Assembly: GCA_964035795.1 (NCBI GenBank)
Contig: OZ038320.1
Span: 23,144,589-23,208,588, forward strand
Direction of reading: 5' to 3'
From: Pterobdella sp. o SKG-2022
Lineage: Eukaryota; Annelida; Clitellata; Hirudinida; Piscicolidae
Length of the DNA: 64,000 nucleotides
The position numbers and the translations under genes were made by a program. A model generated the notes under the pieces. That model saw nothing but the letters and a program-made list of their open reading frames with translations. It was not told where the DNA came from and ran no database searches. Of the stretch, positions 1 through 12,800 are shown piece after piece. Each line of letters starts with the position of its first letter. Position 1 is the first letter of the stretch.

Positions 1-247
1 ACAAAATAATTTTATTGTGAGGATTTCAATACTGAATTTCTAGTTATTTTCTAAATACTCAAAATAATGTATTCATATGTTTAAAAGTAATGATATATCT
101 TTAAGTTTGTATACTTGATAATGTGAGTTCAACTTAAAAAAGTTCCATATTATTCAGTTAGTAAAAATTTTTGGTTCAAATTTTTTAAATTTATGAATTC
201 CATTTTTATTTAATTAGAAGAAAATCTTTAAAAACAATATTATTAAC

Positions 248-474
248 TTGGTCCTTTCGACGTTGAAATCTTTGTCACTAACAATAGCACAGTTAGTGAG
301 AGAAAGCTCCTCTGAAGGACATTTGGTAGCCTTCATACGCTGTAGTGCATAGAATTGATTTTAAAATTAAGTTGATGACAGTTTTACTCCAATAATACAA
401 GAATTTTGATTTCCGAAAGACTATACTATAGTTGACAATAAAAATTTGAATAATTTAATCTTTACCGCAGCCAT
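248..474 (-). CDS. Unrecognised gene, first two coding exons (partial)
   Basis: A minus-strand ATG at 474 opens a nine-base exon (474-466, Met-Ala-Ala) followed by a good GTAAAG donor. A CTACAG acceptor then opens a second exon (339-248) that reads RMKATKCPSEELSLTNCAIV and goes on through SDKDFNVERTK to a GTTAAT donor. Frames agree (phase 0, then phase 2 at the exit). The peptide has real-protein composition, but I do not recognise it. The rest would lie beyond the left edge. It follows the MZB1 stop by only 300 bp on the same strand. The call rests on splice sites, an ATG and composition alone, so it could be chance. Confidence 0.35.
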
Positions 475-773
475 TCTTTTAAATCAATTTTAAAAGCTTG
501 TGGAGAAATTATGATGAAACCGAAAATCAGAAATCGATGACTAAAAGAAGACTTTTAGAAATTAAATTAAAATGAGTCTAGATGGCATTTATTCGATAAA
601 ATTTTATGCGAATATTAAAAGTAAGATTATTTATTTTAAAAAAATAAAAAGTTTAAAATTTTGATTTGATAAAATATGTCTATGATTGTAGGCATAAAAT
701 ACACAGACTAGAATGAAGATAAGAACATTAAACATGACTGAAAATCAAACAAAACAAATAATTTAAAAAATAT

Positions 774-1987
774 TCATAATTCTTCTCTTTTTCTTTCTTG
801 TTTATTTTTTTTAGATTGCCTTTCTATCTCTTCCTTGTATTTTTTTTCTTCGAGTTTGGAACACTTGTTTCTTTTATGTTCACCATAGCAGAGAAAATTC
901 TTTACAATGTATTGTGATTCAGGTTTGAGTTTGAATACGTTATATATTGTAACTTCTCCATGGTCTCCTACCATGCTTTCACAAAGATCTTGAAGTCTAT
1001 GAAATGATTTTTTGCATTTAGAATTATTATTATAGCATTATTAGAACAAATCTTGTTTCTAAATCATTGAAAAAAGTGTAGAAATATTTAAAATTTTTAA
1101 AATACAAAGTTCAAACTGATTAACTTTTGTATTCATCATAGAATCTGTAGAGAAATAAAAACCTTTGAGGCCACTTGCCACCACTAGCAGTGACTCCAGG
1201 AGAGTCAAGCACTTCATCTATTCCTGGTCCTGATAATCTTGTCACTTTTTTCACCTTTTTTTGGCCATATCTAATGTTTTCAGTTAGACTTGTTTTTCAT
1301 GTTAGACATATTTTCTTTCATTTGAAATATTTATTTTAACAATCATAAATATCATTTTTTACATAAGACATTTTTCATTTCATAATGGTTAATTAAATAT
1401 CAAAATATTGATCAAAAAGATTACTTAATAACTTGATCTAAGTAATTCAATATTTATATAAAAAAACATAAAATACTATAACTTTAATTATTAGATTAAC
1501 AAAAAATTTTCCTTACTCTTTCCATCCTTCAAAATCAGCACAGACAGAATCCATTACATCAATAAGAGTTGATTCAGGCAGTTTTCGGTTGAGAGAAGGA
1601 TGTTTTTTGTTGTAATCTGTAAGACCTTTCCATAACTAAAAATAAAATTTTTAAATTTGATGAATGAATTTCTTGATTTTTCAGGGACCAACTTTGTAAG
1701 CCACAGCAATGCATGCATCACACTGAAGTGTTTCAGGTACAAAAGGACTATTCATCATCTCATCATTCATGTTTTGAGGTCCTTTAGAAAATTCAAATAA
1801 ATATCTTAAATTCTAATAGAGTCAAAGATAAATATTAAAAACTTTATGTAAAATTTGTTGAAAGCAAGATACCTCCGAATTGAATTGTGCCGCTGTTTCC
1901 ATCATCATCTTGTTGCAGAAAATCATTTGAGACTATTTTGCAAAAATATACAAATGAAATAAACAAAAATTCACTCATAGAAACCAT
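774..1987 (-). CDS. MZB1: MZB1 (pERp1)-like ER-resident co-chaperone
   Basis: Five exons on the minus strand, 1987-1873, 1781-1693, 1635-1517, 1270-1163 and 996-774, sum to 654 nt and give 217 residues with all phases consistent. In vertebrates the family is a saposin-like ER luminal protein that helps fold and assemble secretory proteins with GRP94. The sequence shows an N-terminal signal peptide (MVSMSEFLFISFVYF), the family CxxC in LQCDACIAVAYK (about residues 60-70), a VTRLSGPGIDE block matching human LTGPG, a GKWPQR motif and a C-terminal cysteine pair. The protein ends KREEL, the same REEL-type ER retrieval signal as human MZB1. Compared with the human protein (189 aa) it has a longer lysine- and glutamate-rich tail. 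The start is the second ATG of the open frame (A at -3), chosen because it begins the hydrophobic signal. Family assignment is from remembered human sequence. Confidence 0.87.
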
Positions 1988-2742
1988 TGTGTAAAATTGC
2001 AGAAAAAATTTCACGCGAGTACCAAATAAATTAAAAGTAGGTGTCAAATGGGTGCGTCAAATGGTGCCAATCAAACAAAAGAAGCAAAGATTAACAACAT
2101 GATTCACCAAATAATTGTCATTAATAATTTTATTTCCAGAAAATTTTAATTTGATATTTTTTTCAAAACTGTTTTTGTTCAAACACATAACATTAATTTT
2201 AAATGAGTTCGTGCGAGCTATGCACATTAAATTTTAAGCATAAAAACTCATTCTTTACGAGATTTAAGAATTATTGAAAAATAAATTTGATATTATTTTT
2301 AAGGAAAGAGTCTGTATTATTTTTATAACATTACCGAGTAAATTTAAATTTTTAATTGATAATTGTAAGTTATAATTATAAAAGGTATAATCTTAGTAAT
2401 CCGTAAAAAAACGTTTGACCCACAACAGAAACTTATGTATTAATGAGTAGAGTTTTATGCCAAATTGACTCCATGATTTTAAATAGCTTCTAAATTGTAT
2501 TCATTGCTTAAAAAAGAAACGTAGTGTTTGAGGATCGTTTGCAACTTTAAACGCAATGGCAGACTATTTTTCCAAGCCCATCCTGCACAGTGCTTATGGT
2601 GATCGTTAGATTTCAAAGGGTTAAAGTCGTAGATATTAATTCTTGTCCTAATCTTTAAACAATAGCTACTATTTATTTTTAAAAATCACCGTCAGAAGCT
2701 GATAACGTTTATTATTTATTGAAAATCTTAAGTTTTTGAAGT
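1988..2742. other. Intergenic, MZB1 promoter side and FAM187-like 3' flank
   Basis: AT-rich sequence between the FAM187-like stop and the MZB1 start, both on the minus strand. I see no coding exon, RNA gene or repeat copy here. It must contain the MZB1 promoter and the FAM187-like 3' UTR. Confidence 0.5.
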
Positions 2743-5700
2743 TTATTTTGTAATTAACAAATGATAATCTGATGCATCAAAACCATAGTCACTATCTAGA
2801 CTGAAATTTGAATCACTTCTTGTTGATGAGTCATCTGAAGAATCTGAAACGACATCAACGTGTTTTTTATTAGAATATTTTCGACCGCTTAAAAAAGCTT
2901 GATCGCTATTGTAACTGGAATCGCTTTCACAACTATTATTTAAGTTACCACTTTCAACATCTCGATTGATATTGTTGGTGTTTATATTAGGGATTTTACG
3001 AGGCACCCTCCCTCGAGTTTTGGTGGATTTGGATGTTCTAAACGCATACACTTTTATGTACTTCTGACTGCCCGTGAAGCCCTTGATTAAGAGTAGTGCA
3101 AAAATTGATGATCCAAAGAAATAAAAAAACACAAAGATTTCTGGCCAAATTTCTGTGATGTTATATGACTCGTTTTAATTATAACATTCAAGATTAACAA
3201 ATTTTTAAAAAATCCTATTTTGAAAACCGTAAGTTAGGTTAGAAGATTTTTATATTTGTTGGTGTATTTTTGAAACAACATCATTATGGCGATGAAACAT
3301 TATTTGAATAAAACGATGCTAATGAAACGGCTTAGATAAAAATAGTTTTAAATAGTTAATGATAATTTTTCCCAAAACTTTCATCAATATGGTGTTTACT
3401 CACTTGGTAAGGTCTTGGACTTTTTAGCAACAACTGAAACATAACACAAAAGACTGAACAACGTCATTCAAACTTTACATATGTGCATAAAATCTTGAAA
3501 AAAAAAATTTAACAAAAATAAGGTTATTTAAAATGCAACCAACCGACAAGAAAAATGTCGATAGTAGAATGGTCGTTAACATAGCAACTGTATCTACCAG
3601 AATCTCGAAGTTTCATCTCTTCGATACGTAACGAAAAATCACCCTGCACTGAAATCCTATGATTCGAATGATTATAGACTTCTAACGTTGACACCAAGGT
3701 CGATTCATTTATGTACCAAGAAGCCACTGAATCATCTTTGTAACTATCAGTGTTCAAATGTTTTCATCACGTTTTATAAAATTCAATCAACTTCTATAGA
3801 ATAGTACACTTGTTTAAACGATTTTAAATCTATAAATTTCTCCATAAAAAAATCATGCTTGTGAAATTTAGGAATATTCTAATTGAAAATTTGTCAAAAT
3901 ATATTCAATAATTAGTGCTGCAGGATACACCCACCCCATGCATGGTAGGTAGTCTGTGTCTAACTCCCTTCTTATCACAGTCACTATGTCCCCTTGAAGA
4001 AATAGAAAAAAAAAATTTTATTGATTTGTTCCATAAGTTTTAACTAATAAAAAATCATCGATCTAGAAAAAACTGAATTTAGCTTTAACCGGCAGATATT
4101 ATAAGGTGGGTTATCAGAAGGGCATAAACGAAAGGTAAGAAAAAAGATATTTCACGAAATTTTTTTACGAGATACACAAAGATTATGATTAAAATTTGAA
4201 ACCTCTTAGTGCATTTTCTTTGATAATATAATTAGAATATGCACAATATAAAACTAGCTAAAAAAAAACTTTTCTTCAACAGGTAGATATAATAGCATTG
4301 AAATGATAAATGATAATATGAATTTTATGATGGCAAATGATATAATATTGATAAATGATATGATAACATTATAATGATGAAGTAACAAAATATCCAATCA
4401 ATCAACTCAGTCGAAGGAACCTTCTTTGAGCACATTTTTGAGATTGTTGCGGATGTTTGACTTGACATAAGTGTAAACCTTTTCGAGAAATTGCATAGTG
4501 GTACTTTTTCTCACTATCCGAGCCATGTTTGAAAGAGCATCTGAAGTTTTGTTGCACTTTTGCAAGTTGGTTTTTAGAAAATTTTAATGTAAGTTTTTGA
4601 AGTTTTTAAAGTTTAAAACTATTTATATATATCAAAATTTTCAAGTAACAGCCGTTTAACTTTGACATGGATTTTAGGCACATATTTTTAAACAACTATA
4701 GGTGATAATTTTGTATAAAAGAAAAGTTTTGAGAACCCTATTGTAGCCCTCTTAAAAAAGAGTTATCAAAACTTTCATTTTATATGATCCTTCATTTATT
4801 CAAAAATTATTTCTTGTATCAATTTTTCAACAAAATTTGTATAGTAACTTCTTATTTCTTTTTTTTCCGCCTATTATTTATGTCTCATTTTATTACTACC
4901 AAGTTCGAAAGCTCATGATGTAAAGTGGATGTAAAGCTGAAAATTGGCGAAGCTTGAAGTTTTAAGAAAAAAACACATGAAATCACATAAGAAGTCTATT
5001 AAAAAAGACTAGAATAAAACTCTCCAAAAAAATTTCTTTAATAAAGGCAATGAAACCATTTAGCACAGGCAAAACAGAACACCTACCCTCACAATCACCA
5101 CAACGTTCCACTTCCACTTCTTTCGGCACCTCACTGATCTGCACTCGATGCTTGAAGACGCTGGACTGGCATATAGCTCCCGTTGGGTATAACTTGAATA
5201 CATGCTCTAAGTATGGGGGGAAGGATACTTTCTCTTCTATTAACTTGCGTACCAAACAGTGGCCTTGTAACAAAGTTTGGAGATAATTTTATTCGTTTTC
5301 CTAAATTTAATTTCAGTATCCAATAAAATAAAAAGTGATTTTTGTTTGAATTATTATATAAATTATGAAAGGCTTCACTGAACATTTATATGAACTACAA
5401 ACCTTCTCTTTTCCTTTCTCCTTCAGGGCCACAGGAACTACACGCCGACCATTCCGACCACAAGTTAAATTGAATCCAATTATCTTCAGCTGTTTTCAAT
5501 GAATATTCATGAAAATTATTTTGAGTACATAATATTTATTAATGATTAACAAGTTCGTTTGTATGTCTCAATTTATACTATGACGAAACAGCATTGAAAT
5601 GTACTACAAAGTAGAAATAAGTCTTTAGTATGACATTAAACAGCAAATTATATTGATTCTTTGCGTTTCGCAATGTTTCATCGTTTTTAAGCTTGGGCTC

Positions 5701-8228
5701 CAACAGTCGAAGTGTAGTAAAGACTTCATGTCAATGATAAGTCTATCATCGTCCACTAGATAGATGACCTCAAATCAAAAAACAGAAGTTCAGCCTAAGT
5801 AAAGCTTTAAAAACATCAAAAAAATAAACTAGAGTTATAATCTTCAATGGTTGGGTCGTTTAAAATAGGTCCATGTGTGCCCAAAAAGTGTTCAAATCAG
5901 TATAATCTGACTTAGATAAGGAAACTTGAATGAACATATTAATAAAGTTTTAAAAGCTTTAAAAAAAATTAAAATAAAATAAGTGATAACATTATTTTAA
6001 ACGGATTTTCTCTGAAACGCAGTTTTGAAAGTTAATTCTATAATCTAACTGTTCTTTTTAGGTCGAGAAGGCTTAGGAAAGCCAGAGTCAAGAACATTTG
6101 ATACTGTTTGGTGTTTAAATTAATTAAAATGATAATTTTGAATAAAGTATGCCTTGTATGAACGAGATTAAAATATCACAAATAACCCAAGATGGTTTGA
6201 ACTGGAAGTTCCACTGTGAATGTTAAAGGTGGCACTATAGAATTTTATATAAGTTTTGTAGGTAACTAAATTCTATCTCGTCTTTAATTAACTGTGCTTT
6301 TTACAATACTATCGATTAAAAATAATAACTAGAATAAATCGAAAAAAACATTTTTAATACTTACATACCATCTAAATAGACCATGTTTTTTATGGATGTC
6401 AACTCTAGTCTTTTTTCCCATGACATCGCCATGGCAATTGAACTCTCCACGTTTAGATCCTCAGTACGAAACTTCAATCGTGAAGTCGTATCGGGTTTCT
6501 TTGTCCGGTTGCCACAAAAATATGCCCCGGCATCGTCTTTGAAGTTATTGTAAGGATTTAAAATGTAATTTTTCAGAAATATTGATATTGGATTGAGGTT
6601 TGAAAAAATAGTAACAAGTACTCCATTGGAAATAAACTAGTTTGATACATCAACTAAACTCTCAATTGGCTAACAAAATTTTTTTGATTAATTCTTGTGC
6701 ATTAAAAATTATTCAATGATAATCTATCCAATTTTAACATGTGCATGAGTATCATTCGAAAATGTCAACTGTCTCATTCCGGCTAGAGATTCATTAGTAC
6801 AAATTATTATTGAGAAATATGCCACTACTTTGAAAAATAAAACACACCGGCTTGGAAATCTCTAATGACAAGACGATGATCAGGGGTTGAAAAGATGCGG
6901 TTAAGATGTGGGTTGTCATGCATATCATACTGCACCTCCTCATTGAACCACAAAATCTCGTTTGCCACTTTGGCTCTCTTAAACCTGTACCATATTCTGT
7001 GCTCTAATACTGAGTGTTTCTGGCTGTGGAAACGTTTTTGTGTAAGTCTTTTTCATAATCATTATAGTTCTCAAATTAGTGAAAACATTTAGATGAATAT
7101 AGAACAAAAAAGATTGAAATTAACAATTGTTCAAAAGTTTCAAACTTGGATTATTGAATATTTAGTTACAAAAACCTCATTAACTAAGTTTTTTATGTTT
7201 CGAAAATGCGATAATCCTATGAAAAAATGTTCGTAATATAGTTCATAATAATTCATAATAGTGTATAATCAATGAAAAGTTTCAGACCAGCTCATAACCC
7301 AAGTAATTTTAACGTTAATTTTTACAAATTCTTTTTATGATAAAACTAACCAGATCATACAAGGCAGGTAGGCAGTCTTTCCTATCTCCATTGTGATGGC
7401 CAAATATGTTTCTTCAGGTTGATTATCTAACTTGCAACCAGCAAACTTTTTATTACTACGTTTAGTGCGCCTGATGTGTTCACCATTATAATCAAAGCTT
7501 TCATTTGAGTTTTTGTTTACTACATCCTTTACTCCTATGCTTGTTGGTTTATCTTTCTGGTATTGTGATGAATAATAATTTAAAAGCATTTATTCAATTT
7601 TTCCATAAATTTTGATTATTATTCAAAAACATTCTAAAGTTTTTCCTAAAGAATACCTTGTAAACCTTTCCATCAACCAAAACTAAGCTATTATTGCTTA
7701 CAATTCTTCTGAATGGAAAATTCGATACATTTTCACTGTTTTCTTTGAATTTTCCATTTTTGGCTGTTATTCAAATATTTTTTTTAGAGTTTAATTGTTG
7801 AATTTGAAATTGATTAACTCATTGAAAAAGAAAAATAACTTTGAAGATAAGTAAAGTATATTACCATCTGTCTCCATTTTATCTATTTGGTCTTGTACCA
7901 TTTGCATATCTTGAGAATTTTTAATAATTATTTATAAAACAACACCAAAAGACCCAAATCAAAACGATACCCGATCTTTGACCACTGTAAGACCATGTTT
8001 GAAATCTATTTTGATCATCTGCGACTTCAATTTCAACTTGGAGCTCTGAAGTTATATCAAAAGTACTTCATACTTTGGGTTTTAAAATTAATAAGACATA
8101 ACTAATTTCAGCCTCTATTATCTTGCATAAAAATGTCGATACCTCATTATAAAATATATTATTCACTCACCAAGGCTCATAGATTCTCTGAATATCGCAA
8201 AAATCAGAAGCCTGTGTAAGACGAACAT
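2743..8228 (-). CDS. FAM187-like Ig-domain type I membrane protein
   Basis: Thirteen exons: 8228-8171, 8045-7971, 7909-7865, 7763-7657, 7556-7351, 7023-6848, 6536-6369, 5489-5403, 5263-5087, 3992-3935, 3743-3544, 3433-3404 and 3152-2743. They total 1797 nt (598 residues) with every phase consistent. A hydrophobic N-terminus (MFVLHRLLIFAIF) is followed by a divergent region. Then comes an Ig-like domain (about 180-290) with the family LPCMIC start and a DDAGAYFCGNR end. A tryptophan/cysteine block WSEWSACSSCGPEGE matches the W-W-CxxCG-GE stretch of human FAM187A, and a second Ig domain runs from LPCMG to DSGRYSCY. A transmembrane helix (VFFYFFGSSIFALLL) and a tail of roughly 110 residues rich in Ser and Asp follow. 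The 30-nt microexon (3433-3404) is needed to keep frame into the membrane segment. FAM187 function is poorly known, so I assign only family and topology. The start lies 348 bp from the divergent coiled-coil gene. Confidence 0.8.
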
Positions 8229-8575
8229 CGTAATGAATTTATACTTAAATTGAACTAATTATTTTTTTTTTAACTAAATAATAAAAATTTAATTTATATT
8301 CAATTTAATGTTTTTATAGAAGTTTTTCAACAAATATTTTAATTAAAATATATACGCGAGAATCAGGTGGTTGAATAATAACGCACCCGTTGCTATAGTT
8401 GCAGATTTTTGTTCTAAAAATTAATAAGGTTGCCAATTCAAAATAAGACTTGTTTCAAGAATGTTTTGCTAATTTTTATTTTTCGATTTATATATAGTAA
8501 AAAGCTTTCAACAAAATGTGTTTTCAAAGCTAATATTTATTTGAAAATGAGAAAGAAGCCATTCTTTTACAAAAA
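8229..8575. promoter_or_regulatory. Divergent (bidirectional) promoter region
   Basis: Only 347 bp separate the start codons of the minus-strand FAM187-like gene (8228) and the plus-strand coiled-coil gene (8576). The interval is AT-rich and holds no recognisable repeat, so both 5' UTRs and core promoters must be here or in undetected upstream exons. No TATA box or factor site is identified with confidence. Confidence 0.5.
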
Positions 8576-9853
8576 ATGGAAGTAAGTTATATTATTATCC
8601 CTGTTGCGTGATTTAACGGGTGGGTAATCAAATTTTTTTAACGTTTTGGGTCTTGAAAAATAGCTTTAAAATTTATTCTACACAGAGTTTGAATAATCTT
8701 TACATAAAACGAAATGAATTTATAAAATATTCATAATCACTAGCTTTTTGTAAGACGAGCATAGATTATCAAAAAATTGATAGTAAATTAATAAAAATTT
8801 ATTTAAAAGTCAGAAAATTTTAAATTGAAGATTTCCAATATTTATTTCAGATAGAAGCAAATGAGAGAATAAGAAAAGTTGAAGAAGTAAAGTTATACCT
8901 AATACTTTTTAATACTTAAATTGATTTTCGGTTTATTTTCAAGGCTTGTGAAAGTAAGTTGTTACAACTGCAGAAGAAAAATGAAACGAAACTAAGAGAG
9001 GTTATATTTTCTCTTACTAATTTACATTACTTCTAATTTCAAAATTTCATATAAACAAAATTTTTAAAACTTAAAAAAAAAACAAAGTTTTTTAGGAAAA
9101 ATTTAAGATATGCTTCAGACCATCAGTAGCTTAAATTTCAACGAAAACTTATGACCAAAAGGTTTTGCAAAGAAAAAGCCTTGAAATCAACGCTTTGCAA
9201 AACGAAAGCAAGTTATTTTTTAAACAGTTAGAGGAAGTCATCAACTCTCTCAGAAAAAAATGTTAGGTTCAATAAAAATTTGTATTTTGGAAAATAAAAC
9301 AGTTTATTTAATTTTCATTCGTGTTGAGTTTTTATTGTAGTATCATTTCACTTTATTGGTTTATCACATTAGTTAGTTCACTCGTATCTAGAACAGTTAA
9401 AAAATTTTATTTTAAACTAAAAAAAATCAAATGATCACATAACAGTGAGTGAAAATGAAAAAAAGATGGAGAGAGAGAGATCAAAAAAAGAAGAGGTAAT
9501 CTGTGACATAACCCTCCAGCAACAAAACATTTTTCAAGCCAAAGTTGACTTTTCGTTTGATTTATTTGAAATAAATAAATAAATATTAAAATTTGGAATC
9601 AGATTGATAAAATTGTTTTTATAATATATTGTCTAGTTAAAAGAGTTGGAACAAAAGTATGAAAAAGAAAAACAAGAGACCGCCAAACAGAAGACAGAAG
9701 AAATAAGGGAAATATGCTTTAATACAAACGCACGTCTTAACAACCTCACACAGCAACAAGATAAACTATCTTCCCACCATGTTAATCATTTTTCATTCAT
9801 TTAAAGAAAGTCTTTTTGATAACGCAATTTACAATTTCAAGACGCTGAATACA

Positions 9854-9897
<44 letters not shown>

Positions 9898-12800
9898 CTC
9901 AAAGGGAGAGCATTGGACTAATTATCCAGTTACCTGGTTCGATGCCGCGTGGGCCGTCAATTAGCACCTGTTCCACAGTGTGTTTTCGCTACATTAAAGT
10001 TGTAGCAAGTGCTTTGATATATGCGAATAAAAGCTTTATAAATAAAACATTCCAGGTTTACCCAAAGTCCAACCCTGACCTCCTCGCGGTGGGTGATGGT
10101 AACGGGTTCGCGTCAAAGCTATGCCGTCGGAAACTCATGTTCCTGGTAAGGCCTCCCAAGGCGGACAGGTTTGACACTGGCAGTAAAAGGCTGCGACCCG
10201 GCTAACATGGGGCAATGGTGAAAACCTCTGCCTCTGCGTCTGTGGATAGTCTACGGCAAGCAGTTGTTTTTTCTGTCACAACCTGGGTGACAGTAGCTTC
10301 TGCAGCTGGTATCTACATATCTTGACTTCTATGGTGTAAAGCAGTGGTTCAGCGGAAGAGTACTCTCACTAGGGTACCAACGGTGAGGCATATAGCCCAA
10401 GTTAGTAGGAAACGGTGGAGGTCTTAGACTGCCATGAGTGTTCAAATTGGTGCAAGGAAGGGCATCCTGCCGCTAAAAAACTAGCCAAACAAAACACGAA
10501 GACAATACAAAATTCACCTATAGGCGGTGCTGCACAAACAGTGTGGACAGTGACGTCTCCGGCTTGGTTGCTCGAGGACATGGAGCAGCAGGGTCGGGCC
10601 CTTGTGGCAACTCAAACGAATGTCCAAACATACTTCGGGTCAGTAGTCTGAACGTTGGTACACTTAAGGGAAAGGGTGATGAGATGATGGAAATGTTGTC
10701 TCGTAGAAGGTTGGATTTTTGTTGCGTTCAGGAAACGAGATGGAAAACTTTGGTTAAAATGATCGATGGTAAAAATTTGATGTATAAGTATTTTGGTTCT
10801 GGTTTAGGCAATAAGTTTGGTGGTGTGGGTATTTTGCTATCAGAAAAATGGTGGGAAAATGTTTATGAGGTCACTAGGATATCTGATCGGATAATTGCCA
10901 TTCGTCTGGTTATTGGTAAGAAGGTCTTCGCCATTATATGCATCTATGCTCCTCAGTCAAACTTGAGTGAAAGTAATAAAGACGAGTTCTGCCACTCTTT
11001 GCAAGGTGCTGGTTACTTTCCATGTGGTGTTTGTTTTAATGGTGTAGGCTGTAATTCAATTTTTTGTGAAGGTTTTAAAAGTTGGGTGCATAAGAAGTGT
11101 TGTGGTATAAGCGGTGGTTTGAAGAGAGATCCATCATTCAGATGTGCTCGTTGTCTGGGTACTGCACGATGAGTGGATGGTAGGAAAATAACTGAAGTTC
11201 AAATGGGTAATGACAAGTTGGAAGTTGTTACCGACTTCTGTTATCTTGGTGAGATGATTTCTGCTGGGGGAGGCTGCGAACTTTCTTCAATCACCAGATG
11301 CAAGTCTGCATGGAGTAAGTTTCGTCAGCTTCTTCCACTTCTCACCAATCCCCATCTACTTTTCACAACCAGAGATCGAATCTACAACACGTACATTAGA
11401 GCTGTGATGCTGTATTCTTCTGAAACCTGGAGCCTAACAACATCTTCCCTGAACCGATTGAAGCGCAATGACTTGGCTATGATTCGATGGATTTGCAAAT
11501 CCAGGGTTGAAGACAAGATAAGTGCAGAAAAATTGCATGCAAAACTTGGCATTCAGAACATAAAATCGGCGTTGCGTTGTCATAGGTTGAGGTGGTTTGG
11601 TCATGTGATGCGCATCTCAGTTTGGCTTTCAAAAGTTAGAGAATTCAAGGTTGTTGGTGTTAAAAGACCCGGTAGGCCAAAAATGACATGGGAAGAATTG
11701 CTGAAAAAGGATCGGGCAAAGCTCAGTTTGATGGAAATCGACCCACACGACCGCCTTACGTGGAAAAGATTTGTTTTCAAAAAAGCCTTACTCTCTGCTG
11801 AGGAAAATGGGCTCTAAATAGAATGATGATGATGAATTAAGCAAAAAAAACATTAAAAAAATTGCAATTTTAATTCACAAAACTGTTTTTACCGTTGCCA
11901 ATTCAAATATTTGAAATCGTTAAATTTCATAGAATTAATCATTTCAAACAGAAACAAAAAGTAGCTTCTTTAGAGAAAAGAATTGAAAACCTTGCAGAAG
12001 AAGGTAAAAGAATGAAAAAAGAAAAAGAAAAATTGAAGAGTAGTGTGGAAGCTTTGCACAAACGATTAAATGAGGCCAACAGTGATAAAGAAAGTACATT
12101 ACAAAGGTTTTATTTAATAATTTTGATGATTAACGTCTATACATGAAAGAAACCAGTTTGAGGAATTTTATGAAAAACAAACACGAAGTATTTATCAAAC
12201 AAAGAACCATAAAGCTTTTTGCAAGTCAAATTTTTTTTAACAAGTAAAGATGAAAATTATAAAAATGATTTAATTTGGGTGTTTAGTGATTTTTTGAATT
12301 TGAAAATTAGGCTGTTATGTTTTAATTTTCTGTAAAAATTTAAAATCTACGATTTTTCTTCGAATAATTAGATTGAAACAAGAAAAATATAAGACTCATG
12401 AAATTGATACTAGTTTATCAAATGAATTAACCAATATATTTTTGAAGTTCTATTTATCTATCAACAGCTTACAACACCGAGAAACTCAACTGAAGAATTT
12501 GCAGACTTCAAACGAGATGGAGCTGAAGGAGTTGAAATGCCAACATAGCAACGCTCTTAACTCCATCCTATCTAAACACACCCTGAAAATCAAAGAAGTG
12601 AAAAGTTTTTCACTAGTTTTTATAAGTATTCAATTTTTGATAAAAAAAACGATGTGTATTTAATATCATTAAAGAATTTTCAGGTAACTTATATGAATGT
12701 TAATACTTTCCTTTTTGATTTATTAATAAGAAAAATATAGAAAGAAAATATTTTTTGAATTTTGAACAGTTGCAAACTAAACTAGATGAGTTACAATCAT

